Shown here one piece after another: positions 53,702-61,135 of a stretch of DNA of 64,000 bases (the first letter of the stretch is position 1; each line of letters opens with the position of its first letter). The notes below the pieces were generated by a model, which saw only the letters and a program-made list of their open reading frames with translations, did not search any database and was not told where the DNA came from. This DNA is from Actinomycetes bacterium. GTDB taxonomy: Bacteria; Actinomycetota; Acidimicrobiia; Acidimicrobiales; Ilumatobacteraceae. Position numbers and translations under genes: made by a program. The DNA lies in contig JANYCT010000064.1 in the NCBI GenBank assembly GCA_025360105.1, forward strand, positions 1-64,000, given 5' to 3'.

Positions 53702-53752
53702 AATTGTGGGCGCGGTGCGCGCCAACTGTAGGCGCGTACCGCGCCCACAATT
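53702..53752 (+). repeat. 51-bp long perfect palindrome (REP-like family, copy 3)
   Basis: The outer arms of 15 bp, AATTGTGGGCGCGGT and ACCGCGCCCACAATT, match perfectly. The inner arms add 6 more pairs (CGCGCC with GGCGCG) around a short loop, so the stem can reach about 21-22 bp. The central 41 bp has the design of the pair at 27.0 kb. Confidence 0.75.
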
Positions 53753-53768
53753 CGGGCGAATCAGTTTG

Positions 53769-53811
53769 TTGGGCGCGGGTCGCGCCAGGGCGCGGCGCGC
53801 AGCGCGCCCAA
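53769..53811 (+). repeat. 43-bp nested palindrome (REP-like family, copy 4)
   Basis: Outer arms TTGGGCGCG (53769-53777) and CGCGCCCAA (53803-53811), with an inner hairpin CGCGCC/GGCGCG around AG. It lies 17 bp from copy 3 in the ilvD-ilvG gap. Confidence 0.7.
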
Positions 53812-53850
53812 TCGGGTGTTGGCGCGCGGCGTGCGGGTGCGGGTGCGGGC

Positions 53851-53906
53851 GAGGTTGGACGGGCGAGGTTGGACGGGCGAGCTTGGACGGGCGAGGTGGC
53901 GCGGGC
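53851..53906 (+). repeat. 14-bp tandem repeat, three good copies and one decayed
   Basis: GAGGTTGGACGGGC twice (53851-53864 and 53865-53878), once with one change (53879-53892) and a degenerate fourth copy (53893-53906). It ends 16 bp before the ilvG-like start. Confidence 0.7.
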
Positions 53907-53922
53907 GCGCGAGGCTGTGGGC

Positions 53923-55545
53923 ATGGGAACACATGTTGAGGGTCATGCCGGCGAGCAAGCGATCGAGGCGATGTTGGGTTTTGGCACCGATGTGATGTTC
54001 ACGCTGAACGGGGGCCACATCTGGCCGCTGTACGAAGCGGCGCGCAATCAGGGCATGCGCGTGGTCGATGTGCGTCACGAGCAGACGGCCACGTTCGCAG
54101 CCGAGGCATACGCCAAACTCACCCGTCGACCGGGGTTTGCCGCACTCACCGCAGGCCCGGGTATCACCAATGGAGTGTCGGCCATCACGTCTGCGTACTT
54201 CAACGGGTCGCCGCTCGTGGTGCTCGGCGGTCGTGCGCCGGAGGGCCGTTGGGGTTCCGGGTCGCTGCAGGAGATGGATCATGTGCCGGTGGTGCAGTCG
54301 ATTACCAAGTCGGCGAGCACTGTGAAGGATGCGTCGCAGGCCGGTGAGTTGGTGCATGCCGCAGCTCGACTGTCGCTCACGCCGCACCGCGGCCCGACCT
54401 TCCTGGATTTTCCGCTCGATGTGTTCGGCCCGGCCGTCGGAAATGTGCCCGATGTCGACGAGTGCGTTGGTAAGGGTCGGGCCCCTGATGCTGATGAGGT
54501 GGCGGTGTTGGCGGCCATGATTGCGAACGCCGAGCGACCGGCGTTCATCGTGGGCAGTGATGTGTACTGGGACGGCGCCTGGGAGCAACTTCGTGCCGCC
54601 GTCGAGCACTTGCGCGTGCCGTGCTTCTTCAATGGGCTCGGTCGGGGAACCTTGCCTGCATCGCACGAGTTGGCGTTCCTGCGAACCCGCGGTCTGCTCA
54701 AGCAGCGCGCCGACCTCGTGGTGGTGCTCGGCACGCCGCTCGACTTTCGTCTGGGTTTCGGGCGCTTCGGCAATGCGCAGGTCGCCCATGTGGTCGATAG
54801 CGATGCTCAACGCGCCAAGCATGTGAGCGTGCCCACGGCGGCGGGGGACACCTCCTTGATTTTGCAAGCATTTGCCGATTACACCGGCAAACGTCGAAAT
54901 CGAGAGGACTGGATCGCAGAGTTGCGCACCGCCGAGCGCGCGGCCATCGCCGCAGATGCGCCCTTGCTCGCTGCCACCGACTCGCCGATCCGACCGAGCC
55001 GTATCTATGGCGAACTCGGCAAGCGGCTCGCATCCGATGCCGTGGTCATTTGCGACGGTGGCGACTTCGCCTCATACGCGGGCAAGTTCGTGGAAGTGCA
55101 GCAACCCGGCTGCTGGCTCGACACCGGCCCATACGGCTGTCTCGGAAATGGCCTCGGCTATGCCACCGCGGCTCGCGTGGTTAGGCCCTCGAGCCAGGTG
55201 GTGCTGCTGTTGGGTGACGGTGCAGCGGGCTTCAGCCTGATGGACGCCGACACGTTGGTGCGCCACGGTCTACCCGTGGTGATGGTGGTTGGCAACAACG
55301 GGATGTGGGGTTTGGAGAAGCACCCGATGCAAGCCATCTATGGCTGGGACATGGCATGCGATCTGCAGCCGGCGTGTCGCTACGACGAGGTGGTGCGAGC
55401 GCTCGGTGGGGCGGGGGAACTCGTCACTGCCGCAGCGCAGATCGGGCCGGCGATGGATCGTGCGTTCGCATCGGGTGTGCCGTATCTCGTGAATATCGTC
55501 ACGGATCCTGTGGACGAGTATCCGCGGTCATCCAACCTCGGCTGA
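53923..55545 (+). CDS. ilvG: Acetolactate synthase-like TPP-dependent enzyme (mycobacterial IlvG type)
   Basis: 540 aa. The TPP family plan is seen. The N-terminal pyrimidine domain has VRHEQTATFAAEAYAKLT with the catalytic Glu, GPGITNGVSA and LVVLGGRAP. A central domain follows, and the C-terminal PP domain has LLLGDGAAGFSLMDADTLVRHGLPVVMVVGNNGMWGLEKHPM, the GDG(X)N metal site. From memory it resembles Rv1820 IlvG of M. tuberculosis, including SGPFGCLG-type and KHPMQAIYG segments; its activity there is debated. Neighbouring ilvD supports a branched-chain role. ATG 53923 follows a repeat-rich gap; longer in-frame reading is low-complexity and rejected. Confidence 0.82.
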   Translation: MGTHVEGHAGEQAIEAMLGFGTDVMFTLNGGHIWPLYEAARNQGMRVVDVRHEQTATFAAEAYAKLTRRPGFAALTAGPGITNGVSAITSAYFNGSPLVVLGGRAPEGRWGSGSLQEMDHVPVVQSITKSASTVKDASQAGELVHAAARLSLTPHRGPTFLDFPLDVFGPAVGNVPDVDECVGKGRAPDADEVAVLAAMIANAERPAFIVGSDVYWDGAWEQLRAAVEHLRVPCFFNGLGRGTLPASHELAFLRTRGLLKQRADLVVVLGTPLDFRLGFGRFGNAQVAHVVDSDAQRAKHVSVPTAAGDTSLILQAFADYTGKRRNREDWIAELRTAERAAIAADAPLLAATDSPIRPSRIYGELGKRLASDAVVICDGGDFASYAGKFVEVQQPGCWLDTGPYGCLGNGLGYATAARVVRPSSQVVLLLGDGAAGFSLMDADTLVRHGLPVVMVVGNNGMWGLEKHPMQAIYGWDMACDLQPACRYDEVVRALGGAGELVTAAAQIGPAMDRAFASGVPYLVNIVTDPVDEYPRSSNLG

Positions 55546-55554
55546 CTCCGCACT

Positions 55555-55632
55555 CCGCTTGGCCGCTTGGCCGCTCTCCGCTCGGCCGCTTGGCCGCTCT
55601 CCGCTTGGCCGCTTGGCCGCTCTCCGCTCGGC
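55555..55632 (+). repeat. 23-bp minisatellite, three full copies plus a partial one
   Basis: Full units at 55555-55577, 55578-55600 and 55601-55623. Units 1 and 3 are identical and unit 2 differs at one base. A 9-bp partial copy ends at 55632. The unit itself is built from CCGCTTGG sub-repeats. It lies just after the ilvG-like stop, in the gap between convergent genes. Confidence 0.85.
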
Positions 55633-55634
55633 AT

Positions 55635-55676
55635 CTGTCGGCTCGCACGGGCTTCGCCCTACTCGCTCGCCGACAG
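55635..55676. repeat. Cruciform-type inverted repeat between convergent genes
   Basis: Outer arms CTGTCGG (55635-55641) and CCGACAG (55670-55676) enclose an inner hairpin GGGCTTCGCCC (55649-55659). It may terminate one or both convergent transcripts. The rest of the gap up to 55734 shows nothing more. Confidence 0.55.
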
Positions 55677-55734
55677 ACCCCGACCGTCCTCGCTCCTCAC
55701 CCGGCACGGCTCGCAACTTGCGCGTTGTGGTGGG

Positions 55735-56115
55735 CTATTCGCTACGGGCGAGGTACCAGCGGGCGGCGCCGCGCCAGCCCATGATGAAGGCGCACAGGGT
55801 GGCGGTGGCGACGATGATGAACGGCGTTGCGGTGCCGCGGTCGAACACGAAGTGGCGCAGCAGCAAACCGGCGATAACGGCAGTGAGCCAGATGATGGCG
55901 CCTGTGGCATTGCTGAATGGATTGTTCCATGCGCGAGCGATCAGCCAGCCGAGAACGACGGCGATGAGGAACGGTGCGGCGACTTTCGCGGCGCCTACGA
56001 ACACGTTGCCGGTTTCGTCGTGCGTGCGTCGACCGATGGCCACGAAGACAATGACCGCAAGAAGGTCGGCGCCCCCGGCGAGCAGATTGCGGCGACGGAT
56101 CGGCGTATTCGTCAT
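55735..56115 (-). CDS. DUF3054 membrane protein
   Basis: 126 aa with four predicted helices (about 15-32, 42-60, 70-90 and 98-115). The N-terminus has a basic RRRNLLAGGADLLAVIVFVAIGRRTHDE block, diagnostic of the actinobacterial DUF3054 family. No function is known. Its ATG overlaps the flavin reductase stop (ATGA), so it is co-translated with it. Longer frames start in the flavin reductase gene and were rejected. Confidence 0.85.
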   Translation of the reverse strand: MTNTPIRRRNLLAGGADLLAVIVFVAIGRRTHDETGNVFVGAAKVAAPFLIAVVLGWLIARAWNNPFSNATGAIIWLTAVIAGLLLRHFVFDRGTATPFIIVATATLCAFIMGWRGAARWYLARSE

Positions 56116-56615
56116 TCGTGCAACGTGTATCCGCCGAGCTTGCCCCGGTAGAACAACAGTGGCTGAGGATCGCCCTCGGAGTGGCCCATCGCCAAGACAC
56201 GCCCAACCACGAAGAAGTGATCGCCCACTTCGTACACCGCTTCGGTGTCGCAGTCGATCCACGCTATGGCGTCATCAATGATGGGCGACCGCGTGATGCC
56301 GGGGTGCCAGGGAACATCTCTGAAGCGGTCGTCGACGCCTTTCTTCGCGAAGCGCCAGCACTGTTCACCCTGATGTGCACCGAGCACGTTCACGCAGAAG
56401 TGGCCCGACGGCACCATGGCTGCCCAGGTGTCGCTGCTCACCTGCGGAAGAAATCCCACCAGCGGCGGATCAAGTGAGACCGATGTGAACGAGCCAATCG
56501 TGAATCCCGCCGGTTGGTCGCCAGCCATGCCCGTGACGATGGTGACGCCGGTGGGGAAGTGCCCGAGAACCTGTCGGAAGCGGGCGGCATCGAACTCTTC
56601 TGCTGAGATAGACAT
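56112..56615 (-). CDS. Flavin reductase-like domain protein
   Basis: 167 aa. FMN-binding split barrel of the HpaC/ActVB type, with [48 protein letters not shown] and DHFFVVGRV motifs. These proteins reduce free FMN or FAD with NAD(P)H for a two-component monooxygenase. No monooxygenase is near, so its partner is unknown. A TAGGGT box 8 nt before ATG 56615 could give a near-leaderless mRNA. Confidence 0.88.
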   Translation of the reverse strand: MSISAEEFDAARFRQVLGHFPTGVTIVTGMAGDQPAGFTIGSFTSVSLDPPLVGFLPQVSSDTWAAMVPSGHFCVNVLGAHQGEQCWRFAKKGVDDRFRDVPWHPGITRSPIIDDAIAWIDCDTEAVYEVGDHFFVVGRVLAMGHSEGDPQPLLFYRGKLGGYTLHE

Positions 56616-56663
56616 CGGCCAAGACCCTATCCGGTGGCTTGGGTCGCGCGAAGGTGGAGATCG

Positions 56664-57215
56664 ATGAGCGATGCCAAGCAGCAGATGCGTACCGAGATGC
56701 GTCGGGTGCGGGCCGCAATCGCCGATCGACCCAACCGATCGCTCGGGATCTGGACGGCCTTGATCGACTCCCTCGGAGAGTCTGCCCTGAGGGGTCGCAA
56801 CGTGCTGGCCTTCGTGGGTGTCGGCAGTGAACCCGACACCGGCGAACTGCTGACGTCACTGTGGCGCCTCGGTGTGATCGTTCACCTGCCGCGTGTTGAG
56901 GGCGATGAGATGGTTGCCGTGCGTTACGACAGTGGCAACTCCTTGGAACCCGGTGCGTACGGAATCCCGGCGCCCAGCGGTACGCCCGAAGATCCGGGTC
57001 TGCTTGATTTCGTCGTTGTGCCCGGTGTGGCGTTCACCCGCAGCGGTCAACGCTTGGGTCAAGGCGGCGGCTACTACGACAGGTTCCTCCCAATGGTGCG
57101 TACCGACTGCGTCGTCGTGGGAGTGTGTTTCGCCGAGCAGATCGTCGACGCATTGCCTGCCGAACCGCATGATCAGCAAATGAGTCGAGTCGTCACCGAC
57201 GCTGTGTCACAGTGA
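56664..57215 (+). CDS. 5-formyltetrahydrofolate cyclo-ligase
   Basis: 183 aa. It converts 5-formyl-THF to methenyl-THF with ATP. The N-terminal [15 protein letters not shown] block, [11 protein letters not shown], and the [15 protein letters not shown] motif near residue 130 are typical. AAGGTGGAG precedes ATG 56664 by a few bases; an upstream in-frame ATG at 56634 adds an Arg/Trp-rich stretch and was not used. The next gene starts 4 bp behind its stop. Confidence 0.9.
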   Translation: MSDAKQQMRTEMRRVRAAIADRPNRSLGIWTALIDSLGESALRGRNVLAFVGVGSEPDTGELLTSLWRLGVIVHLPRVEGDEMVAVRYDSGNSLEPGAYGIPAPSGTPEDPGLLDFVVVPGVAFTRSGQRLGQGGGYYDRFLPMVRTDCVVVGVCFAEQIVDALPAEPHDQQMSRVVTDAVSQ

Positions 57216-57219
57216 CGAC

Positions 57220-58197
57220 ATGGCTTCACCGTTTACCCTCGATCAACTGAACGACGCGTCAGCGTTGGTCGCACGGTACGTCCCGCCGACCCCACAGTTC
57301 GCGTGGCCGCTCTTGGCTGACGCCGTGGGCGCAGATGTGTGGGTGAAGCACGAGAACCACACGCCCACGGGCGCATTCAAAGTACGCGGTGGCCTGGTGT
57401 TCGCCAATCGCTACGCGCGCGAACACGTGTCGCCGCTGGGTCTCGTTAGTGCTACCCGCGGTAACCACGGACAGAGCCTCGCGTTCGCGGGGCGCGCCTT
57501 CGGACTCGACGTCACGATCGTGGTGCCGTTCGGCAACAGTCCCGACAAGAACGCGGCGATGCGCTCATTCGGCGCCACCCTCATCGAGTACGGCCACGAC
57601 TTCCAGGCAGCGCGCGAACATGCCACGTGGCTTGCCGAGACAGAAGGCATGCAGATGGTGCCCTCGTTTCATCCCGACCTCGTGGTCGGCGTTGCCACCT
57701 ATGCCCGCGAGTTCTTGGTGGGCGCGCCCGACCTCGATGTGGTTTACGTTCCTGTGGGTCTGGGCTCGGGCATCTGCGCCCACATCGCCGTGCGCGATCT
57801 GTTCGGTCTGCGCACCGAGATCGTGGGCGTCGTGGCCGAGAACGCTCCGGCAACCGCGTTGTCGTTCGCTGCCGGCCACGCGGTGAGCACCGCTACCGCC
57901 AGCACGTTCATGGACGGTGTCGCGTGCCGCGTGCCCGACCCTGACGCCATCGCGATCATCAACCATGGTGCGTCGCGCATCGTGCAGGTGAGCGAAGACC
58001 TATGCGCCGCGGCCGTGCGCCTGATGTTTACGACGACGCACAACATCCCCGAACCCGCTGGCGCTGTGGCGTTGGCAGGCCTGCTCGCCGAGCGCGATCA
58101 GCAGCAGGGCAAGCGCGTTGGGATTACCCTCACCGGTGGCAACATGGATGCGCCTCTGCTGGCAACCATCCTCGCCGGCCATACTCCAACCCCGTAG
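57220..58197 (+). CDS. Threonine/serine dehydratase-like fold-type II PLP enzyme
   Basis: 325 aa. The PLP lysine is in TPTGAFKVRGG (about residue 50), a stacking site is in SATRGNHGQSLAFAGRA, and the phosphate loop GLGSGICA is changed from the common GGGG. A closing TLTGGNMDAP is seen. It lacks an ACT domain. It is not a close copy of the enzyme at 50890, so the two probably differ in substrate. It is 4 bp behind the cyclo-ligase gene and likely co-transcribed with it. It may act in threonine/serine breakdown rather than in isoleucine synthesis. Confidence 0.82.
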   Translation: MASPFTLDQLNDASALVARYVPPTPQFAWPLLADAVGADVWVKHENHTPTGAFKVRGGLVFANRYAREHVSPLGLVSATRGNHGQSLAFAGRAFGLDVTIVVPFGNSPDKNAAMRSFGATLIEYGHDFQAAREHATWLAETEGMQMVPSFHPDLVVGVATYAREFLVGAPDLDVVYVPVGLGSGICAHIAVRDLFGLRTEIVGVVAENAPATALSFAAGHAVSTATASTFMDGVACRVPDPDAIAIINHGASRIVQVSEDLCAAAVRLMFTTTHNIPEPAGAVALAGLLAERDQQQGKRVGITLTGGNMDAPLLATILAGHTPTP

Positions 58198-58205
58198 GAA
58201 GCGAG

Positions 58206-59546
58206 TCAGCCCTCTTCTTGGTCCTCGTCGTAGTACTCGCGGCCGAGGTGGGTGATCTGGTCCTCGTCCATGATCCAGCGCAGCGTGTTCTTCAATTTGG
58301 TGAGCTGAATGAACAGGTCGTGCTCGGGGTACAGGCCGGGCGCCACCTGAGGGCTCTTGTAGTAAAAGCTGAGCCACTCCTGAATGCCGCCGAGGCCGGC
58401 GCGCTGGGCAAGGTCGCTGAAGAGCACGAGGTCGAGCGCAAGAGGGGCAGCAAGGATGCTGTCGCGGCAGAGGAAGTCGACCTTGATCTGCATGGGGTAA
58501 CCGAGCCATCCGAAGATGTCGATGTTGTCCCAGCCCTCCTTGTTATCGCCGCGTGGTGGGTAGTAGTTGATGCTCACCTTGTGGAACACGTTGCCGTAGA
58601 GATCGGGGTTCTTCGAAGGCTCGAGGATGTCTTCGAGCACGCCGAGCTTTGACTCTTCTTTGGTCTTGAAGTTCTCGGGCGCATCGAGCACTTCGCCGTC
58701 GCGGTTGCCGAGGATGTTGGTGCTGTACCAACCCGAAAGCCCCAACTGGCGGGCCTTGAGCATCGGCGCAAGCACCGTCTTCATCAGCGTCTGACCGGTC
58801 TTGAAATCCTTGCCGCTGATGGGCACGTTCATGTCGGTAGCGAGCTTGCGCAACACCGGCGTGTCGACCGCAAGGTTCGGTGCACCGTTTGCAAACGGAA
58901 CCTTTTCGAGGATGGCGGCGTAGGCGTACAGCATGGAGGGGGCGATGGTGGGATCGTTCGCGTCGATCGCTGCCTCGAAGGCTTCGAGGTTCATGTGCGC
59001 TGGTCCGGGCTCGATGAAGATCTCAGTGCTCGCACACCAGATCATCACGAGGCGATCGCACTGCTTTTCGTCGCGGAAGCGGTTGATGTCTTCGCGAATG
59101 GCGTTGAGCATCGCGCGCTTGCCGATGTCGCCCTTGGTGTGTTCGCCGTGCAGGTTTCGTGCGTACTTCAGTTCGAACGCGGCCGACATCGGGCGGATGT
59201 CGCGCAGCGCCTCAGCGATGGATTCGATGTGCTTGCCGCCATCGAGCACGCCGGCGCGAGAGGCTGCCACATAGGCGTCGTCGGGGAACACGTCCCACGC
59301 ACCCCACACGATGTCTTCGAGCCGGGCGAGCGGCACGAAGTCCTTCACCAGCGGGCTGCGGTTGTCGGTGCGCTTGCCGAGACGGATGGTGCCCATCTGG
59401 GTAAGCGAGCCGATGGGAAGGCCTTGGCCCCGCTTGACCAGCTCGACGCCGGCAATGAGCGTGGACGCAACGGCGCCGAGACCGACGGTGAGTACACCGA
59501 GGCGCCCGGTGGCGGGTTGCACGGTGGGCGACGGGGGAGTGGTCAT
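58206..59546 (-). CDS. ino1: Myo-inositol-1-phosphate synthase
   Basis: 446 aa. The NAD-binding N-terminus reads LGVLTVGLGAVASTLIAGVELV, and conserved blocks of the family follow, such as IWCASTEIF, GKDFKTGQTLMKT, LSGWYSTNILGNRDG and NYYPPRGDNKEGWDNIDIFGWLG. The enzyme turns glucose-6-phosphate into inositol-1-phosphate, a precursor of phosphatidylinositol and mycothiol. It is longer than the mycobacterial Ino1 (about 367 aa), nearer to the other bacterial type. AGGAGGA lies 9 nt before ATG 59546, a strong Shine-Dalgarno. The 172-bp gap upstream holds nothing else that I can support. Confidence 0.93.
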   Translation of the reverse strand: MTTPPSPTVQPATGRLGVLTVGLGAVASTLIAGVELVKRGQGLPIGSLTQMGTIRLGKRTDNRSPLVKDFVPLARLEDIVWGAWDVFPDDAYVAASRAGVLDGGKHIESIAEALRDIRPMSAAFELKYARNLHGEHTKGDIGKRAMLNAIREDINRFRDEKQCDRLVMIWCASTEIFIEPGPAHMNLEAFEAAIDANDPTIAPSMLYAYAAILEKVPFANGAPNLAVDTPVLRKLATDMNVPISGKDFKTGQTLMKTVLAPMLKARQLGLSGWYSTNILGNRDGEVLDAPENFKTKEESKLGVLEDILEPSKNPDLYGNVFHKVSINYYPPRGDNKEGWDNIDIFGWLGYPMQIKVDFLCRDSILAAPLALDLVLFSDLAQRAGLGGIQEWLSFYYKSPQVAPGLYPEHDLFIQLTKLKNTLRWIMDEDQITHLGREYYDEDQEEG

Positions 59547-59718
59547 TGTGGTGTGTCCTCCTGAGATCGCAGCATCAGTGGCGCGATCGAACGCAATAGA
59601 ACCGTCATCGTAGGCCGCATCGGGCAGTCTCCGAGAAAGGGCCGCGCGAATTCTTCGACGTTCTGGGCAACTTCGGGCGCCGAATCAGCCTGCGTCCGCG
59701 CCGATATGTAGGCAGTCG

Positions 59719-61071
59719 TCAGACCTTGGGCAGACCGGCGAGGGCCGCTTGGATCGCCTCAGCAGGGTAGTCGTAGTCGACCAACTTGCCGGAGAGGTAG
59801 TTGTCGTAGGCCGCGAGATCGAGCATGCCGTGTCCGCACAGCGCAGTGAGGATGACCCTGGACTCGCCGGTCTCCTTGCAGCGCAATGCCTCGTCGATAC
59901 ATGCGGCAAGTGCATGCGTCGGCTCGGGGGCCGGGATGATTCCCTCGGTGCGGGCGAACTGCACGCCTGCCGAGAAGCAGTCGAGCTGGTTGCGGGACTC
60001 GGCTTCGATGAGCCCGAGTTCGTAGATGTGCGAGACCAACGGGCTCATCCCGTGATACCGCAACCCACCCGCGTGGATGGTGTCGGGGATGAAGTCTTTG
60101 CCGAGGGTGTGCATCTTCATCAGCGGGGTCATGCCGGCGGTGTCGCCAAAGTCGTAGGCATACACACCCTTGGTCAGACTTGGGCACGCCGCGGGTTCGA
60201 CCGCGACGATGCGCGTGTTGCGCCGACCGGCGATGTTCTCGGCGAGGAACGGGAAGGTGAGCCCGCCGAAGTTGCTGCCACCACCGACGCAGCCGTAGAT
60301 CACATCGGGATACTCGCCGGCGAGTTCGAACTGCTTGAGGGCCTCCTGGCCGATGACGGTCTGATGCATGAGCACGTGGTTCAGCACCGATCCCAATGCG
60401 TAACGCGTGTCGGCGCGGGGCGCGGCAACCTCGACCGCTTCGCTGATCGCGATACCCAATGACCCGGGGGAATCGGGGTGCTGGGCGAGGATCGCGCGAC
60501 CCGACTCGGTGAGATCGGATGGTGACGGGTGCACGGTGGCGCCGAAGACCTCCATCATCAGTCGGCGGTACGGCTTGGCGTCGAATGACGCACGCACCTG
60601 CCAGATCTCGCACTCCAGGCCGAACTGCGCGCATGCAAAGGCGAGTGCGGTGCCCCACTGGCCCGCCCCGGTTTCGGTGGTGAGCTTCTTCACGCCGGCC
60701 TTGGCGTTGTAATAGGCCTGCGGCACCGCGGTGTTGGGTTTGTGTGAGCCGGCAGGCGAGGTGCCCTCGTACTTGTAGTAGATGTGCGCCGGGGTGCCGA
60801 GCGCCTTCTCAAGACGGTGGGCGCGGTAGAGCGGCGTCGGGCGCCACAGCCGGTAGATATCGCGGACCTCTTCGGGGATCTCGATGAACGGTTCCATCGA
60901 CACCTCCTGCATGATGAGGTCCATCGGGAACAACGGCGCGAAGTCGTCGGGCCCAGCGGGCTGCAGGGTGCCGGGGTGCAGTGCGGGCGGCGGCGGGCTG
61001 GGCAGTGCGGGCACGATGTTGAGCCACGCGCGCGGGATATCGGTTTCGCTGAGGGTGTACTTCGTGGTCAT
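59719..61071 (-). CDS. Tryptophan synthase beta-like PLP enzyme (TrpB2 type)
   Basis: 450 aa. The longer TrpB2 class has an N-terminal extension ending in [27 protein letters not shown], the PLP lysine in [12 protein letters not shown] (about residue 110), [16 protein letters not shown], and the phosphate-binding [10 protein letters not shown]. TrpB2 makes tryptophan from indole and serine, or acts as an indole-scavenging or O-phosphoserine-using enzyme. No trpA or other trp gene is in the window, so it may not belong to the main trp pathway. A TACTCT box 7 nt before ATG 61071 suggests a leaderless mRNA. Confidence 0.9.
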   Translation of the reverse strand: MTTKYTLSETDIPRAWLNIVPALPSPPPPALHPGTLQPAGPDDFAPLFPMDLIMQEVSMEPFIEIPEEVRDIYRLWRPTPLYRAHRLEKALGTPAHIYYKYEGTSPAGSHKPNTAVPQAYYNAKAGVKKLTTETGAGQWGTALAFACAQFGLECEIWQVRASFDAKPYRRLMMEVFGATVHPSPSDLTESGRAILAQHPDSPGSLGIAISEAVEVAAPRADTRYALGSVLNHVLMHQTVIGQEALKQFELAGEYPDVIYGCVGGGSNFGGLTFPFLAENIAGRRNTRIVAVEPAACPSLTKGVYAYDFGDTAGMTPLMKMHTLGKDFIPDTIHAGGLRYHGMSPLVSHIYELGLIEAESRNQLDCFSAGVQFARTEGIIPAPEPTHALAACIDEALRCKETGESRVILTALCGHGMLDLAAYDNYLSGKLVDYDYPAEAIQAALAGLPKV

Positions 61072-61078
61072 GTGACCG

Positions 61079-61084
61079 AGAGTA
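61079..61084 (-). promoter_or_regulatory. Putative -10 box for leaderless trpB2 mRNA
   Basis: On the minus strand TACTCT, 7 nt, then ATG 61071. Confidence 0.5.
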
Positions 61085-61135
61085 GTACGTGCCGATGGCA
61101 GCGGAACAGGCGTGCCACACTACGGCGTGGGCGAG

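Noticed and set aside
53704-53922. N-terminal extension of the ilvG-like protein
   Set aside because: The extra 73 codons are low-complexity Ala/Arg/Gly translated from the palindromes and 14-bp repeats; the TPP domain begins right after ATG 53923.
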